Counted from the stretch's first letter, positions 1 to 8,876 are shown. The stretch: 64,000 nt of DNA from Frondihabitans peucedani (GCF_039537585.1 NZ_BAABAU010000001.1:124001-188000); one strand, 5' to 3'. Notes: a model not told the origin generated them from the letters alone. Program-made: numbers and translations.

Positions 1-100
1 GGCTGATGAACACCTCGGGCCGGTCGACCTCGGCGATCCGGTCGAACGCCGCGGCGACGCGCTCGGCGGCACTCGCGACACCGGTCGTGAACCCGCTCAC
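1..100 (-). CDS. Allophanate hydrolase, N-terminal fragment (runs off window)
   Basis: Only the first 33 codons are inside the window. The GTG start overlaps the stop of the carboxylase gene by four bases (GTGA), like every other junction in this operon. The readable peptide (…AAFDRIAEVDRPEVFIS) matches the usual N-terminus of AtzF-type allophanate hydrolases, where a short helical stretch leads into RIA..DRPEVWI before the amidase-signature domain. The family splits allophanate to ammonia and CO2 in the cytosol. Position directly after a urea/guanidine carboxylase supports the call. The amidase catalytic Lys-Ser-Ser triad lies outside the window and was not seen. Confidence 0.75.
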   Translation of the reverse strand, partial: MSGFTTGVASAAERVAAAFDRIAEVDRPEVFIS

Positions 101-3100
101 GACACGGCCCCGATCGACACGAGCACCTGGCCCGGCGCGACCTGGTCGCCCGCCTTCGCGTAGACCTCGAGCACGCGGCCCGACACGGGCGCCTGGATCA
201 CCGACTCCATCTTCATCGCCTCCACCGCCAGGATCCTGTCGCCCGCCTCGACGACGGCCCCGACCTCGACGTTCAGCTGCCAGATCGTCGACAGGAAGGG
301 CGCCGACACCCCCGTCACACCGTCCGGCAGCACGATCTCGTCGCTCGCGACGGCTGCGGGCTCGTCGCGCACGTCGAACTCGCCGGACGCCCGCCAGCGC
401 TCCTTCTCCTCGTCGAAGGCTCGCGCCTGCTGGGCCCGGAACGCGGCGATCGAGTCGTCGTTGTCGACCAGGAAGCGCTCGTAGGCGGCGATCGAGAACT
501 CGCCCCCGACGGTCTCGAAGTGCCCGCGCCCGGCGTCGGTCTCGGCCCGGAGCTCGAGGAGCTCGTCGGCCGACACCGGGTACCACTCGATCCGGTCGAA
601 GAAGCGCAGTGCCCAGGGCTGCTCGTCGAAGAGCCCGCCCTTCCGGAACCGGTTCCAGATCGGCACGGTGCGGCCGACGAACTGGTAGCCGCCGGGGCCC
701 TCCATCCCGTAGATGCAGAGGTAGGCGCCGCCGATCCCGACGGAGTTCTCGGCCGTCCAGGTCCGGGCCGGGTTGTACTTCGTCGTCACCAGACGATGCC
801 TCGGATCGAGCGGCGTCGCGACCGGGGCGCCGAGGTAGACGTCGCCGAGCCCGAGGACCAGGTAGCTGGCGTCGAAGACGGTGCGGAAGACGTCGTCGAC
901 GCTCTCGAGCCCGTTGATCCGGCGGATGAACTCGATGTTCCAGGGTGTCCACGGGGCGTCGCTCCGGACTCCCGCCATGTACCGCTCGATGGCGAGCCGG
1001 GTCGCAGGATCGTCCCACGACAGCGGCAGCCGGACCGTCCGCGACGGCACCACCAGCTCGCTCGTCGCGGGGATCTCGTCTTCGAGCTCGCGGAGCAGCG
1101 CCGCCATCCCCGACGCCTTCAGGATGCTCGCGTCGGTGTGCACCTGCAGCGACCGGATGCCCGGGGTCACGTCGACGATCCCGCGGGGGGAGTGCTCGGC
1201 GAGCTTCTCCTGGAGGGCGTGGACGCGCATCCTGAGTCCGATGTCGAGGGTCATGTCGCCGTACTCGACCAGGACGTTGTCGTCGCCGTCGCGCCGGTAG
1301 GTGACGCTCGGGCGCGCGTCGGTCTCGTCGAGGCGCGCGAGCACCCCGTCGTCGCCGTCGCCGCCGGAGGTGAGGAGCGTCAGCGAGGCGCGCTGATCGA
1401 TGAGACCCGCGGCCTCGTCCTCGCGGACCGGCACGAACCGGATGGTGTCGCCCGGGCGGAGCTGCCCGAGCTTCCAGAGCTCGCCGCTCGCCACGACGGC
1501 GGGGCAGACGAAGCCGCCGAGGCTCGGGCCGTCGGGCCCCAGGATGATCGGGGTGTCACCGGTGAAGTCGATGGCGCCGACCGCGTAGGGGGTGTCGTGG
1601 ATGTTCGAGGGGTGCAGGCCCGCCTCGCCGCCGTCCTCACGGGCCCAGCCGGGGCGCGGCCCGATGAGCCGCACGCCGGTGCGGGCCGAGTTGTGGTGGA
1701 CGCCGTACTCGGTGGCGTAGAAGACGGCGAGGTCGCCGCGGGTGAAGAAGGTCGGCGCTGCGTGCGGGCCCTCGGTGACGCCGATCTGCCAGGTGGAGGT
1801 CAGGGCCGGGCGTCGGTGCGCGGGCGTCGGCCCCGGGATCCTGGTCAGCCGCTCGTCACCCGCGATCGCCGGGTGCGGGGCCTCCGAGTCGGGCGATCCC
1901 GTGCGGAGGACGTCGCCGGCGAGGAGGGCTCGGCCGGCATGCCCGCCGAACCCGCCGAGGGTGAAGGTCGAGGCGCTGCCGAGGTAGGCGGGAACGTCGA
2001 TCCCGCCGCGGACCGCGAGGTAGGCGCGGAGGCCGGGGCCGGGGATCGTCCCGACGCTGAGGGTCTGGCCGGCGGCGACGTCGAACGGCTCCCAGAGCGG
2101 GACCGCGACGCCGTCGAGCGTGACGGGGGCCTCGGCGCCCGTGACCGCGACGACGGAGGCAGCCGAGAAGGTCAGCACCGGGCCCGTGGCCGTGATCTCG
2201 AGGGCGGGCGCACCGTCGGGATTGCCGACGGCCAGGTTGGCCTCCGCGAGCGATACAGGATCGAAGGGTCCCGACGGCGGCACGCCGACCTGCCAGTAGC
2301 CGATGCGGCCCGGGAGGTCCTGCACCGTCGTCTGGAGTCCGGGGGAGACGACGTCGATCCGCGGGTCGGGATCGGAGGTCGTGTCGAGGGTGGAGGTCGA
2401 GTGGGTCGCGGTCCGGAGGTCGGGATCGTCGGCGAGCGAGCGGACGAACCCGAGGTTCGTGACGACGCCGTCGATCCTGGACGCGTCGAGCGCCTCGCCG
2501 AGGAGGTCGAGGGCGCCGTCGCGCGTCGGCGCCGAGGCGATGACCTTGGCGAGCATCGGATCGTAGAACGGCGACACGGTGAGGCCGGTCTCGATCCAGC
2601 CGTCGACCCGGACCCCGTCGAGGGCGTCGCCGCCCTGCCCTGGGAACACGGCCCGCGTGACGAGGCCGGAGCTCGGGAGGCTCTGCTTGGCAGGGTCCTC
2701 CGCGTAGACGCGCGCCTCGACGGCGTGACCGGTGGGCGTGGCGGGCCGGTCGAAGAGACCCGCGTCGGGGCCCCGGTCGAGCCCGGGTGCCCCGTCGCGC
2801 GCCAGCCGGAGCATGAGCCCCACGAGGTCGACCCCGTAGACCTCCTCGGTGACCGGGTGCTCGACCTGCAGGCGCGTGTTGACCTCCAGGAAGGACGCCT
2901 CCTCGCGCACCGGGTCGTAGACGAACTCGACGGTGCCCGCCGATCGGTACGACACGCTCTCGGCGAGTGAGCGGGCCGAGGAGTGCAGGATCGCGCGCAC
3001 GTGATCCGGCAGGGCGGGCGCCGGCGCCTCCTCGATCACCTTCTGGTTGCGGCGCTGCAGCGAGCAGTCGCGGTCGCCGAACACGGCGACCCGCCCCTCG

Positions 3101-3801
3101 CCGTCGCCGAAGAGCTGCACCTCGACGTGCCGGGCCGGCCGGACGAGGCGCTCCAGGAACACCCCGGCCGAACCGAAGTTCTTCTCGGCGAGGCGGGCGA
3201 CACCGAGGTACGCGTCGCGCACCTCGTCGAGGGTGTGGCAGGCCTGCATGCCGATCCCGCCGCCACCGCCGGTCGCCTTGAGCATGACCGGGAGGCCGAT
3301 CCTGCGCGCCTGGTCGACGGCCTCGTCGACGGATGCCAGGAGCCCGGTGCCCGCGAGCATCGGCACGCCGGCCTCGGCGGCGAGGGCCCTGGCCGTGTGC
3401 TTGGCACCGAACGAGACGATCTGCTCGGGCGTCGGGCCGATGAAGACGAGTCCGCGCTCCTCGACGGCGCGGGCGAACTCGACGTTCTCCGAGAGGAAGC
3501 CGTAGCCCGGGTGCACCGCGCCCGCGCCGGTCCGCTCGGCGGCGTCGAGGATCGCCTCGATCCGGAGGTACGACTCGCGCGCCGGGGCAGGCCCGAGGTG
3601 CACGCGCTCGTCGGCCTCCCGGACGTGCGGCGCTGCGCGGTCGGCGTCGGAGAAGACCGCGACGGCGCGCAGGTCGTTCTCGTGGGCCGCGCGGATGATC
3701 CTGCGCGCGATCTCGCCCCGGTTCGCGATGAGGACCGTGTCGAAGCGGGCGGTGCCGCTGCCGGCGCTGCCCGAGCTGCCGGTCCCGCTACCGGCGCTCA
3801 C
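97..3801 (-). CDS. Biotin-dependent urea/guanidine carboxylase
   Basis: A 1234-residue biotin enzyme that carboxylates urea or, more likely here, guanidine with ATP and bicarbonate. Domain order: biotin carboxylase (about 20-470; ATP-grasp glycine loop GGGGGIGM near 180, EVNTRLQVEHPVTEEV near 310), KipA/AHS2-like carboxyltransferase half (about 480-780), KipI/AHS1-like half (about 840-1060), and a C-terminal biotinyl domain with AMKM, biotin on Lys about 1197. Length is typical of full urea carboxylases. The GTG start overlaps the upstream stop (GTGA) and is followed by a Ser/Gly-rich lead of about 18 residues before the normal FDTVLIANRGEIA; no closer start exists. The two DUF1989 genes upstream favour guanidine as substrate. 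Biotinylation and substrate are inferred. Confidence 0.93.
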   Translation of the reverse strand: MSAGSGTGSSGSAGSGTARFDTVLIANRGEIARRIIRAAHENDLRAVAVFSDADRAAPHVREADERVHLGPAPARESYLRIEAILDAAERTGAGAVHPGYGFLSENVEFARAVEERGLVFIGPTPEQIVSFGAKHTARALAAEAGVPMLAGTGLLASVDEAVDQARRIGLPVMLKATGGGGGIGMQACHTLDEVRDAYLGVARLAEKNFGSAGVFLERLVRPARHVEVQLFGDGEGRVAVFGDRDCSLQRRNQKVIEEAPAPALPDHVRAILHSSARSLAESVSYRSAGTVEFVYDPVREEASFLEVNTRLQVEHPVTEEVYGVDLVGLMLRLARDGAPGLDRGPDAGLFDRPATPTGHAVEARVYAEDPAKQSLPSSGLVTRAVFPGQGGDALDGVRVDGWIETGLTVSPFYDPMLAKVIASAPTRDGALDLLGEALDASRIDGVVTNLGFVRSLADDPDLRTATHSTSTLDTTSDPDPRIDVVSPGLQTTVQDLPGRIGYWQVGVPPSGPFDPVSLAEANLAVGNPDGAPALEITATGPVLTFSAASVVAVTGAEAPVTLDGVAVPLWEPFDVAAGQTLSVGTIPGPGLRAYLAVRGGIDVPAYLGSASTFTLGGFGGHAGRALLAGDVLRTGSPDSEAPHPAIAGDERLTRIPGPTPAHRRPALTSTWQIGVTEGPHAAPTFFTRGDLAVFYATEYGVHHNSARTGVRLIGPRPGWAREDGGEAGLHPSNIHDTPYAVGAIDFTGDTPIILGPDGPSLGGFVCPAVVASGELWKLGQLRPGDTIRFVPVREDEAAGLIDQRASLTLLTSGGDGDDGVLARLDETDARPSVTYRRDGDDNVLVEYGDMTLDIGLRMRVHALQEKLAEHSPRGIVDVTPGIRSLQVHTDASILKASGMAALLRELEDEIPATSELVVPSRTVRLPLSWDDPATRLAIERYMAGVRSDAPWTPWNIEFIRRINGLESVDDVFRTVFDASYLVLGLGDVYLGAPVATPLDPRHRLVTTKYNPARTWTAENSVGIGGAYLCIYGMEGPGGYQFVGRTVPIWNRFRKGGLFDEQPWALRFFDRIEWYPVSADELLELRAETDAGRGHFETVGGEFSIAAYERFLVDNDDSIAAFRAQQARAFDEEKERWRASGEFDVRDEPAAVASDEIVLPDGVTGVSAPFLSTIWQLNVEVGAVVEAGDRILAVEAMKMESVIQAPVSGRVLEVYAKAGDQVAPGQVLVSIGAVS

Positions 3802-4520
3802 GCGGCGGTCTCCTTTCGGGTCACGAGCATCCTGAGCGGGGTCGGGTTGAAGTCGTTGCAGGGGTTGTTCATCTGCGGGCAGTTCGACACCACGACGAGC
3901 ACGTCGCGCTCGGCCGTGATCGCCACGCGGCGGCCGGGCGCGCTCATGCCGTCGACGATCCCGAGGGTGCCGTCGGCTTCGACGGGCACGTTCATGAACC
4001 AGTTGAGGTTCGACACCAGATCGCGGGCGCCGAGCCCGTGCTTCTGGCCCTCGGCGAGGAAGTTCTCGCGGCAGCCGTGCTGGAAGTGCGTGTGGTAGCC
4101 GTAGCGGAGGGTGTTCGACTCCTTCGAGCAGGCGCCGCCGATGGTGTCCTGGCGGTCGATCTCGTTCGCGGTGACGGTCATCAGAGCCGCTCCCGATCCT
4201 GAGCGGAGGACGGTGCCGGTGCGGACGTAGGCGTTGCCCTGCCAGGTGATCGTGTCGGGGACGCTGTACCTCTCGTCGTGGTCGAGCGCGTCGAAGATCA
4301 GGCAGTCGGCCGACTGGTTCCCGCCGACGTCGACGATGGTCAGCGTGTCTCCTCGGGCGACGACGGCCGACCAGGAGGCGCGGGGCTCGACCCGCTCGTC
4401 GAGGACGACGCGGCCGTCGGACAGCGGGGACGACCAGTCGAGCACCGAACCGGGAGCGAACGACGCCCCGACGGGAACGCTGGTCTCGAGGGAGCCGAGA
4501 GGGGTGGTGAAGGTGCTCAC
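3798..4520 (-). CDS. DUF1989 protein, urea carboxylase-associated type 2 (carboxyguanidine deiminase subunit)
   Basis: A 240-residue DUF1989 protein. The GTG start at 4520 overlaps the upstream stop by four bases; longer reading in this frame is noise. Conserved cysteine/histidine clusters are present: GGACSKESN…YHTHFQHGC in the middle and NCPQMNNPCNDFNPTP near the C-terminus, likely metal ligands. Paired DUF1989 proteins of urea-carboxylase operons have been shown to form carboxyguanidine deiminase, which removes ammonia from carboxyguanidine to give allophanate. This copy keeps all the cysteines and is probably the catalytic, metal-binding subunit (inference). Which of the two names (UAAP1/UAAP2) applies is judged from gene order and the C-terminal motif only. 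Confidence 0.85.
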   Translation of the reverse strand: MSTFTTPLGSLETSVPVGASFAPGSVLDWSSPLSDGRVVLDERVEPRASWSAVVARGDTLTIVDVGGNQSADCLIFDALDHDERYSVPDTITWQGNAYVRTGTVLRSGSGAALMTVTANEIDRQDTIGGACSKESNTLRYGYHTHFQHGCRENFLAEGQKHGLGARDLVSNLNWFMNVPVEADGTLGIVDGMSAPGRRVAITAERDVLVVVSNCPQMNNPCNDFNPTPLRMLVTRKETAA

Positions 4521-5350
4521 TGTGCGCGGGCCTCCCAGTAGTCGGTGGTGTTGAGGTAGGCGCGGGTGCGCTCGGGGCTGGCGGTGTACGCGTCGTCGCC
4601 CGGCCCGGTCGGCGAGCCCGGCCAGGCGTGCACCCGGAGCGGCCCGACCGTGTACGCCGGTCGAGGGTCGAGCGGGTGAGGGACGTTCGCCAGCAGGATC
4701 ACGAGAGGCAGCTCGGCCGTGAACTCGACCGCGGTGCCCGGCCCGGCACTCCCCGTGTACGTCACCCCGCCCTCGTCGTCCACGCGGGCGCCCTGGAAGA
4801 ACGACACCGACGGCGGCAGGTCGCGCGGGGTGAGGCCGTGTTTGGCAGCCCCGAGCGCGAACAGCGACCGACCGGCGGGAGCCGGGCCCTCGGGGATGCT
4901 CGAGCCGTACTTCCGCTCGTTCCACGCCGCCGAGGAGGTGCCGCAGAATGCGTCGTGCCGACCGGAGGTGTCGGTCCGGATCGTGGCGAGCACGCGACCG
5001 TCGCCGGAGAGGAGCGGGTGACCCGCCGACAGGTAGGCCTGCCACGGGATCTTCAGCGTGTCGGCGACGTTCAGCCGCTCCCACGGCTCCAGCGCGTTGA
5101 ACAGCAGCAGGTGCGCGCACGCGTCGCCGGTCGGGTCGTCCAGCCGGAAGCGCGTGCCCCGGGCGACGACGCGGTGCGTGTAGCCGCCGGGCGCGACGGT
5201 CTCCGCCCAGACGAGCGATTCCGGATCGACGCCCGCGGGCGCGAACGGCGACGACGAGGCCGGCAGGTAGGGCATGAAGTCGCTGGTGAGGTCGGCCCGG
5301 GCGCGCGCGTCGCTCCGCGCGGCCCAGACGGTGTCGGTCTGGTTCGTCAT
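4517..5350 (-). CDS. DUF1989 protein, urea carboxylase-associated type 1 (carboxyguanidine deiminase subunit)
   Basis: A 277-residue DUF1989 paralogue immediately upstream of the other one, with ATGA overlap to the permease and GTGA overlap downstream. It shares the core (FRLDDPTGDACAHLLLFNALEPWERLNVADTLKIPWQAYL, aligned to the partner's SADCLIFDALDHDERYSVPDTITWQGNAYV) and keeps DAFCGTSSAAWNERKYG, but the C-terminal cysteine cluster of its partner is absent, replaced by ANVPHPLDP. It is therefore likely the partner subunit of a heteromeric carboxyguanidine deiminase rather than a stand-alone enzyme. Start ATG chosen because it makes the 4-base overlap and gives normal family length. Confidence 0.85.
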   Translation of the reverse strand: MTNQTDTVWAARSDARARADLTSDFMPYLPASSSPFAPAGVDPESLVWAETVAPGGYTHRVVARGTRFRLDDPTGDACAHLLLFNALEPWERLNVADTLKIPWQAYLSAGHPLLSGDGRVLATIRTDTSGRHDAFCGTSSAAWNERKYGSSIPEGPAPAGRSLFALGAAKHGLTPRDLPPSVSFFQGARVDDEGGVTYTGSAGPGTAVEFTAELPLVILLANVPHPLDPRPAYTVGPLRVHAWPGSPTGPGDDAYTASPERTRAYLNTTDYWEARAQ

Positions 5351-6930
5351 GCGGCCTCCGCGCCCTGGACGGTCGGGATCTGCGCGGTCGTCGCGACGGT
5401 CCGCAGCTCGCTGTGACTGCGGTGCGTCGTCGCGTAGTAGGCCGCTCCGACCGCGAGCGTCGCACCGATGAAGAGGGGCGCCGACCACTGCAGCCACCAG
5501 CTGTGCCCGGTGAGGTCGTAGATCGCGGCCCTCGGCCAGGCGAGGTTCACGACCATGAGCACCTGGAACACCACGGCGACGATGTTGACCGGGATCGCCC
5601 AGCGCCCCATCGAGAAGAGCGGCTTGCCGTCCTCGTCGACGCCGGCCTCCTTGTCGCGGGTCCAGCCCTGGATCCTGCGCACCAGGAGCGGCACGGTCAC
5701 GCCGAGGTAGGCCAGGTAGAGCATGGCGATGCAGAGGCTCGACAGGGCGGTGAACAGCGCGGACTGCCCGATGTTGACCAGCAGGGCGATCGCAGCGCCC
5801 GCACCGACGACGATCGAGGTGCCGATCGGGGTGCCCGTGCGCGGCGAGACGCGCGACAGGAAGTCGGAGAAGGGCAGGGCGCGCTCGCGGGCCATCGAGT
5901 AGACCATCCGGGAGCCCGAGGTCTGGACGGCGAGGGTGCAGGCGAACACGGCGACGGCGACGCAGCAGAGGAGGAGGCGGCCGAGGACGCCGCCCAGGCG
6001 GGTCTCGACGAGGCCCGCGAGGCCTCCCGAGACGAGCGATCCGTCGGTCAGGCTCGGCGCCGCGACGAGGGCGGCGACGATGAGGAGCGCGCCCCCGAGG
6101 CCCGATACCGTGAGGGCGCGGATGATCGTCTTCGGCGTGGTGCGGCGCGGGGAGTGCGTCTCCTCGCTGAGCTCGCCGGCGGAGTCGAAGCCGACCATGA
6201 CGTACGCGGCCATCAGCGCCGAGGCGAGCCACACCCAGAGGTAGGCGCCGCCGGGGGCGCGGCCCTCGTCGGTGAAGACGACCGAGGGGGAGCGCTCGGG
6301 CAGGAGGAACAGCGCCACGACCAGGACGACGACGCCCACGATCTCGATGAGCACGCCGATGCTCGTGACCCGGGCCATGAGCCGCACCGACACGATGTTC
6401 ACGGTCGTGGTGATCACGAGCATGATGCAGCCGAGGAGCACGGCGTTCGCAGCTCCGGTCGGCGACAGCGGGGCCGAGTCGGCGGTGGGGCCTCCGACGA
6501 TCTGGAAGCCCGACCAGATGGCCGGCAGGACCGCCTGCACCGCGACGGCGGCGACCGCGACGGTCAGGATCTGCCCGATGATCATCGTCCAGCCGGTGAA
6601 CCAGCCGACGACACTGCCCGCGAGGCGGCTCGACCACTGGAAGATCGCGCCGGAGATCGGCCACCAGGCGGCGAGCTGCGCGAAGTTCAGCGCGACGAGG
6701 AGCTGCCCGGCGAAGACGACGGGCCAGGCCCAGAAGAACGCGGCGCCCCCGAACGAGAAGCCGAGGCCGAAGAGCTGGAAGACGGTCGTCAGGATCGACA
6801 CGAACGAGAACCCGGCGGCGAATGAGGCGAAGGAGCCCACGCCGCGGTGGAGGTCCTGCGGGTAGCCGTGCGAGGCGATCGTCTCGCTCCGCTCGGGAGC
6901 CGGGGCCGTGGTGGTGCGAGAGGAGCTCAT
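5347..6930 (-). CDS. APC-superfamily permease (guanidine/urea-operon transporter)
   Basis: First gene of the nitrogen operon; 527 residues with about 12 hydrophobic segments, in the amino acid/choline (GABA-permease-like) branch of the APC superfamily. The family signature loop GFDSAGELSEETHSPRRTTPKTII is present near residue 255, and the first membrane segments carry the GFSFVSILTTVFQLFGLGFSFGG pattern. The ATG is preceded by AAAGG six to ten bases upstream. Cytoplasmic-membrane import of the compound degraded by the downstream enzymes (guanidine, urea or a related amine) is inferred from the operon; no direct substrate evidence is visible. A strong 22-bp palindrome lies 31 bases upstream of the start. 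Confidence 0.88.
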   Translation of the reverse strand: MSSSRTTTAPAPERSETIASHGYPQDLHRGVGSFASFAAGFSFVSILTTVFQLFGLGFSFGGAAFFWAWPVVFAGQLLVALNFAQLAAWWPISGAIFQWSSRLAGSVVGWFTGWTMIIGQILTVAVAAVAVQAVLPAIWSGFQIVGGPTADSAPLSPTGAANAVLLGCIMLVITTTVNIVSVRLMARVTSIGVLIEIVGVVVLVVALFLLPERSPSVVFTDEGRAPGGAYLWVWLASALMAAYVMVGFDSAGELSEETHSPRRTTPKTIIRALTVSGLGGALLIVAALVAAPSLTDGSLVSGGLAGLVETRLGGVLGRLLLCCVAVAVFACTLAVQTSGSRMVYSMARERALPFSDFLSRVSPRTGTPIGTSIVVGAGAAIALLVNIGQSALFTALSSLCIAMLYLAYLGVTVPLLVRRIQGWTRDKEAGVDEDGKPLFSMGRWAIPVNIVAVVFQVLMVVNLAWPRAAIYDLTGHSWWLQWSAPLFIGATLAVGAAYYATTHRSHSELRTVATTAQIPTVQGAEAA

Positions 6931-6960
6931 GAGGTGCCTTTCGCTTGCGCTGGTCTGGGG

Positions 6961-6982
6961 ATATCTGTCGGGCGACAGGTAT
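6961..6982. promoter_or_regulatory. 22-bp palindromic operator before the nitrogen operon
   Basis: Half-sites ATATCTGTCG and CGACAGGTAT separated by two bases; 9 of 10 arm positions pair, the tenth is T/G. It sits 31 bases upstream of the permease start on the minus strand, in the expected promoter/leader zone, so it is likely the binding site of a dimeric repressor (GntR- or TetR-like spacing). No regulator gene adjoins it, so the protein would be encoded elsewhere. Confidence 0.6.
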
Positions 6983-7037
6983 TGATCCCTCAGTCTGGGA
7001 GCGCGCGGTCACGAGCCGATTTCCCGCCTGTTTCGAG

Positions 7038-7050
7038 CGCATTAAATGCG
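7038..7050. promoter_or_regulatory. 13-bp AT-centred inverted repeat
   Basis: Perfect arms CGCATT and AATGCG around a single A, between the divergent permease and DHFR-like genes. It is an AT-rich island in a GC-rich region and could be a second operator or part of the promoter for either gene. Evidence is symmetry and position only. Confidence 0.3.
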
Positions 7051-7131
7051 TCGGGCGGCACCCGCCGACCGCGGGGGTAGCGGGATCAGGCAGACCGGAG
7101 AAGGATCGGACGACGACGAAGGGGAGACGAC

Positions 7132-7749
7132 ATGGGTTCGATCGTGGTCCAGGCTTTCATCACTCTCGACGGGGTGGTCCAGGCGGGCGGTGGTCCCGAC
7201 GAAGACCGCGAGGGCGACTTCCCGTTCGGCGGCTGGCAGCAGGGGTACGACGCCGAGGACGAGGGCGACACCATCGCCCGATGGGAGAGCCGCGACGAGG
7301 CCCTCCTCCTCGGCAGGAAGACGTACGACATCTGGTCGAGGTCGTGGGGTGTGTGGGACGCCGACGCCGAGGGCTTCCTCGGCGACCTGACGAGGCTCTA
7401 CAACCGGATCCCGAAGTACGTCGCCTCGCGCACCCTGAGCACCCTCGACTGGCAGAACTCGCACCTGCTCGGTCCCGACCTGGCGGCCGACGTCGCGCGG
7501 ATCCGCGAGCGGACAGACGGCGAGATCCGCGTGTGGGGGAGCACCGAGCTGATCCGGACCCTCGCCGAGCACGACCTGATCGACGAATACCGGCTCATGG
7601 TCCACCCCCTCGTGCTGGGGCGAGGCAAGAAGCTCTTCCCCGAGGGATTCCCCCTCGCGAGACTCGCCCTGACCGAGACCCGCCGACTGGGTTCGGGCAT
7701 CCTGATCACCGTCTATCGGCCTGTTCGCGATGAGGCGGCCGCGCCCTAG
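7132..7749 (+). CDS. Dihydrofolate reductase family protein (RibD C-terminal-like)
   Basis: A 205-residue single-domain member of the RibD-C/DHFR-like family, ATG preceded by AAGGGGAGACGAC. Visible landmarks: N-terminal FITLDGVVQAGGG, the DEALLLGRKTYDIWS strand-helix typical of these NADPH-binding proteins, VWGSTELIRTLAEHDLIDEYRLMVHPLVLGRGKKLF, and the closing TRRLGSGILITVYRP. These proteins are widespread in actinobacteria as cytosolic NADPH-dependent reductases of unknown substrate; they are not the folate DHFR. It stands alone, ending before a very long hairpin shared with the convergent quinone reductase gene. Confidence 0.88.
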   Translation: MGSIVVQAFITLDGVVQAGGGPDEDREGDFPFGGWQQGYDAEDEGDTIARWESRDEALLLGRKTYDIWSRSWGVWDADAEGFLGDLTRLYNRIPKYVASRTLSTLDWQNSHLLGPDLAADVARIRERTDGEIRVWGSTELIRTLAEHDLIDEYRLMVHPLVLGRGKKLFPEGFPLARLALTETRRLGSGILITVYRPVRDEAAAP

Positions 7750-7787
7750 ATCGCGGATGCGGTGCTCCGTGCCGCCTTCGCTCGCGC

Positions 7788-7857
7788 GCCGCCCGACGTC
7801 TCCCGGACATCGCACCCGGCCTCGGCAGGGTGGGATGTCCGGTAGACGTCGGGCGGC
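7788..7857. terminator. Very long intergenic hairpin, probable bidirectional terminator
   Basis: Two 30-base arms (7788-7817 and 7828-7857) pair at 28 of 30 positions around a 10-base loop. It lies exactly between convergent genes (stops at 7749 and 7866). There is no T-tract, as is common in high-GC actinobacteria. Loop/stem edge CTCGGCAGGG recurs in the hairpin at 34436-34493. Confidence 0.7.
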
Positions 7858-7865
7858 AGAAGTGC

Positions 7866-8876
7866 CTAGCGAGAGACGTCGATGAGCACCTTCCCGACGA
7901 CGCTGTCCTCCACGGCCTGGTGCGCCTTCGCCGTGTCGGCGAGCGAGAACCGGACGAGGGGGAGTCCTGCGTCCTCGCCGACGGGCAGTGCGCGGGCGAC
8001 GAGCGCTGCGGTGACGTCCTCGACGCCCCGGCGGAGCGCCTCCTCGCCGATCGTGTACAGGAGGACGAACTGGTAGCGCGTGTTCTTGCCCATGTTCGGC
8101 CGCACCGCGAGCTCGGCGGTCGAGCCGCCGTCGTCGGCGTACATCGCGACGACCGCGCGCTGCCCGACGACCTGCGCGTCGAGGTCGGCGTTCTTGACGA
8201 TCGACACCTCGACGACGATGTCGACGCCGTCGGGGGCGATCCTCGAGATCACGTCGGCGGCGTCCTCGGTGCGGTAGTTCACGACGTGGTGCGCTCCGGC
8301 GTTCCGGGCGAGGGTCGCCTTCTCGTCGCTCGAGATCGTCGAGACGACGGTGGCTCCGGCCCAGCGCGCGAGCTGGATGGCCGCGTGGCCGACCGCCCCC
8401 GCGCCTCCTGCGACCAGAACGATCTTCCCCGCCAGCGCGCCGGGGGAGAGGCGGTCGGGGCCGTCCTCCAGGACGGTGAGGGCCCGGTGGGCGGTGATCG
8501 CCGGGACGCCGAGCGAGGCGCCGATGTCGAAGGAGGTCCCGTCGGGCAGCGGCACGACGTGGGCGGCGTCGACGGTGGCGAACTCCTGCGCCGTCCCCGA
8601 GGCCCGCTGGTAGGCGGAGAGGTACAGCCAGACGCGGTCGCCGACGCCGAGGTGCGTCACTCCCTCGCCGACGGCGTCGACGACGCCCGCGCCGTCCTGG
8701 TTCGGGGTGACCTCGGAGTCGGGGTCGGTGTTCGAGCGCGACTTCCAGTCGGTCGGGTTGACGCCCGAGACGACGATGCGGACCCGGACCTCGCCGGGGC
8801 CGGGGTCGACCGGATCACGGTCGACGAGCTGGAGGACGTCGGGCGAGCCCTTGTGCGAGTAGACGATGGCTTTCAT
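7866..8876 (-). CDS. NADPH:quinone reductase / zinc-independent MDR family oxidoreductase
   Basis: A 336-residue medium-chain dehydrogenase/reductase. GroES-like domain at the N-terminus (KAIVYSHKG…GEVRVRIVVSGVNPTDWKSR), then a Rossmann domain with the AGGAGAVGHAAIQLARWAGATVV nucleotide loop near residue 150, which favours NADPH. The catalytic-zinc ligands of alcohol dehydrogenases are not evident, placing it with quinone oxidoreductases. ATG at 8876 is preferred over a TTG four codons upstream because GGAG lies about ten bases before it. It would reduce quinones or activated alkenes in the cytosol. No operon partner. Confidence 0.87.
   Translation of the reverse strand: MKAIVYSHKGSPDVLQLVDRDPVDPGPGEVRVRIVVSGVNPTDWKSRSNTDPDSEVTPNQDGAGVVDAVGEGVTHLGVGDRVWLYLSAYQRASGTAQEFATVDAAHVVPLPDGTSFDIGASLGVPAITAHRALTVLEDGPDRLSPGALAGKIVLVAGGAGAVGHAAIQLARWAGATVVSTISSDEKATLARNAGAHHVVNYRTEDAADVISRIAPDGVDIVVEVSIVKNADLDAQVVGQRAVVAMYADDGGSTAELAVRPNMGKNTRYQFVLLYTIGEEALRRGVEDVTAALVARALPVGEDAGLPLVRFSLADTAKAHQAVEDSVVGKVLIDVSR

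Noticed and set aside
520-2970. 816-codon frame antisense to the carboxylase gene
   Set aside because: Mirror frame produced by high third-position GC; the translation is Asp/Glu/Val/Gly/Arg noise without any family pattern.
6931-7131. Guanidine (ykkC-type) riboswitch before the nitrogen operon
   Set aside because: I looked for the conserved ykkC-type core and found none; a protein operator palindrome is there instead. A covariance-model scan would settle it.
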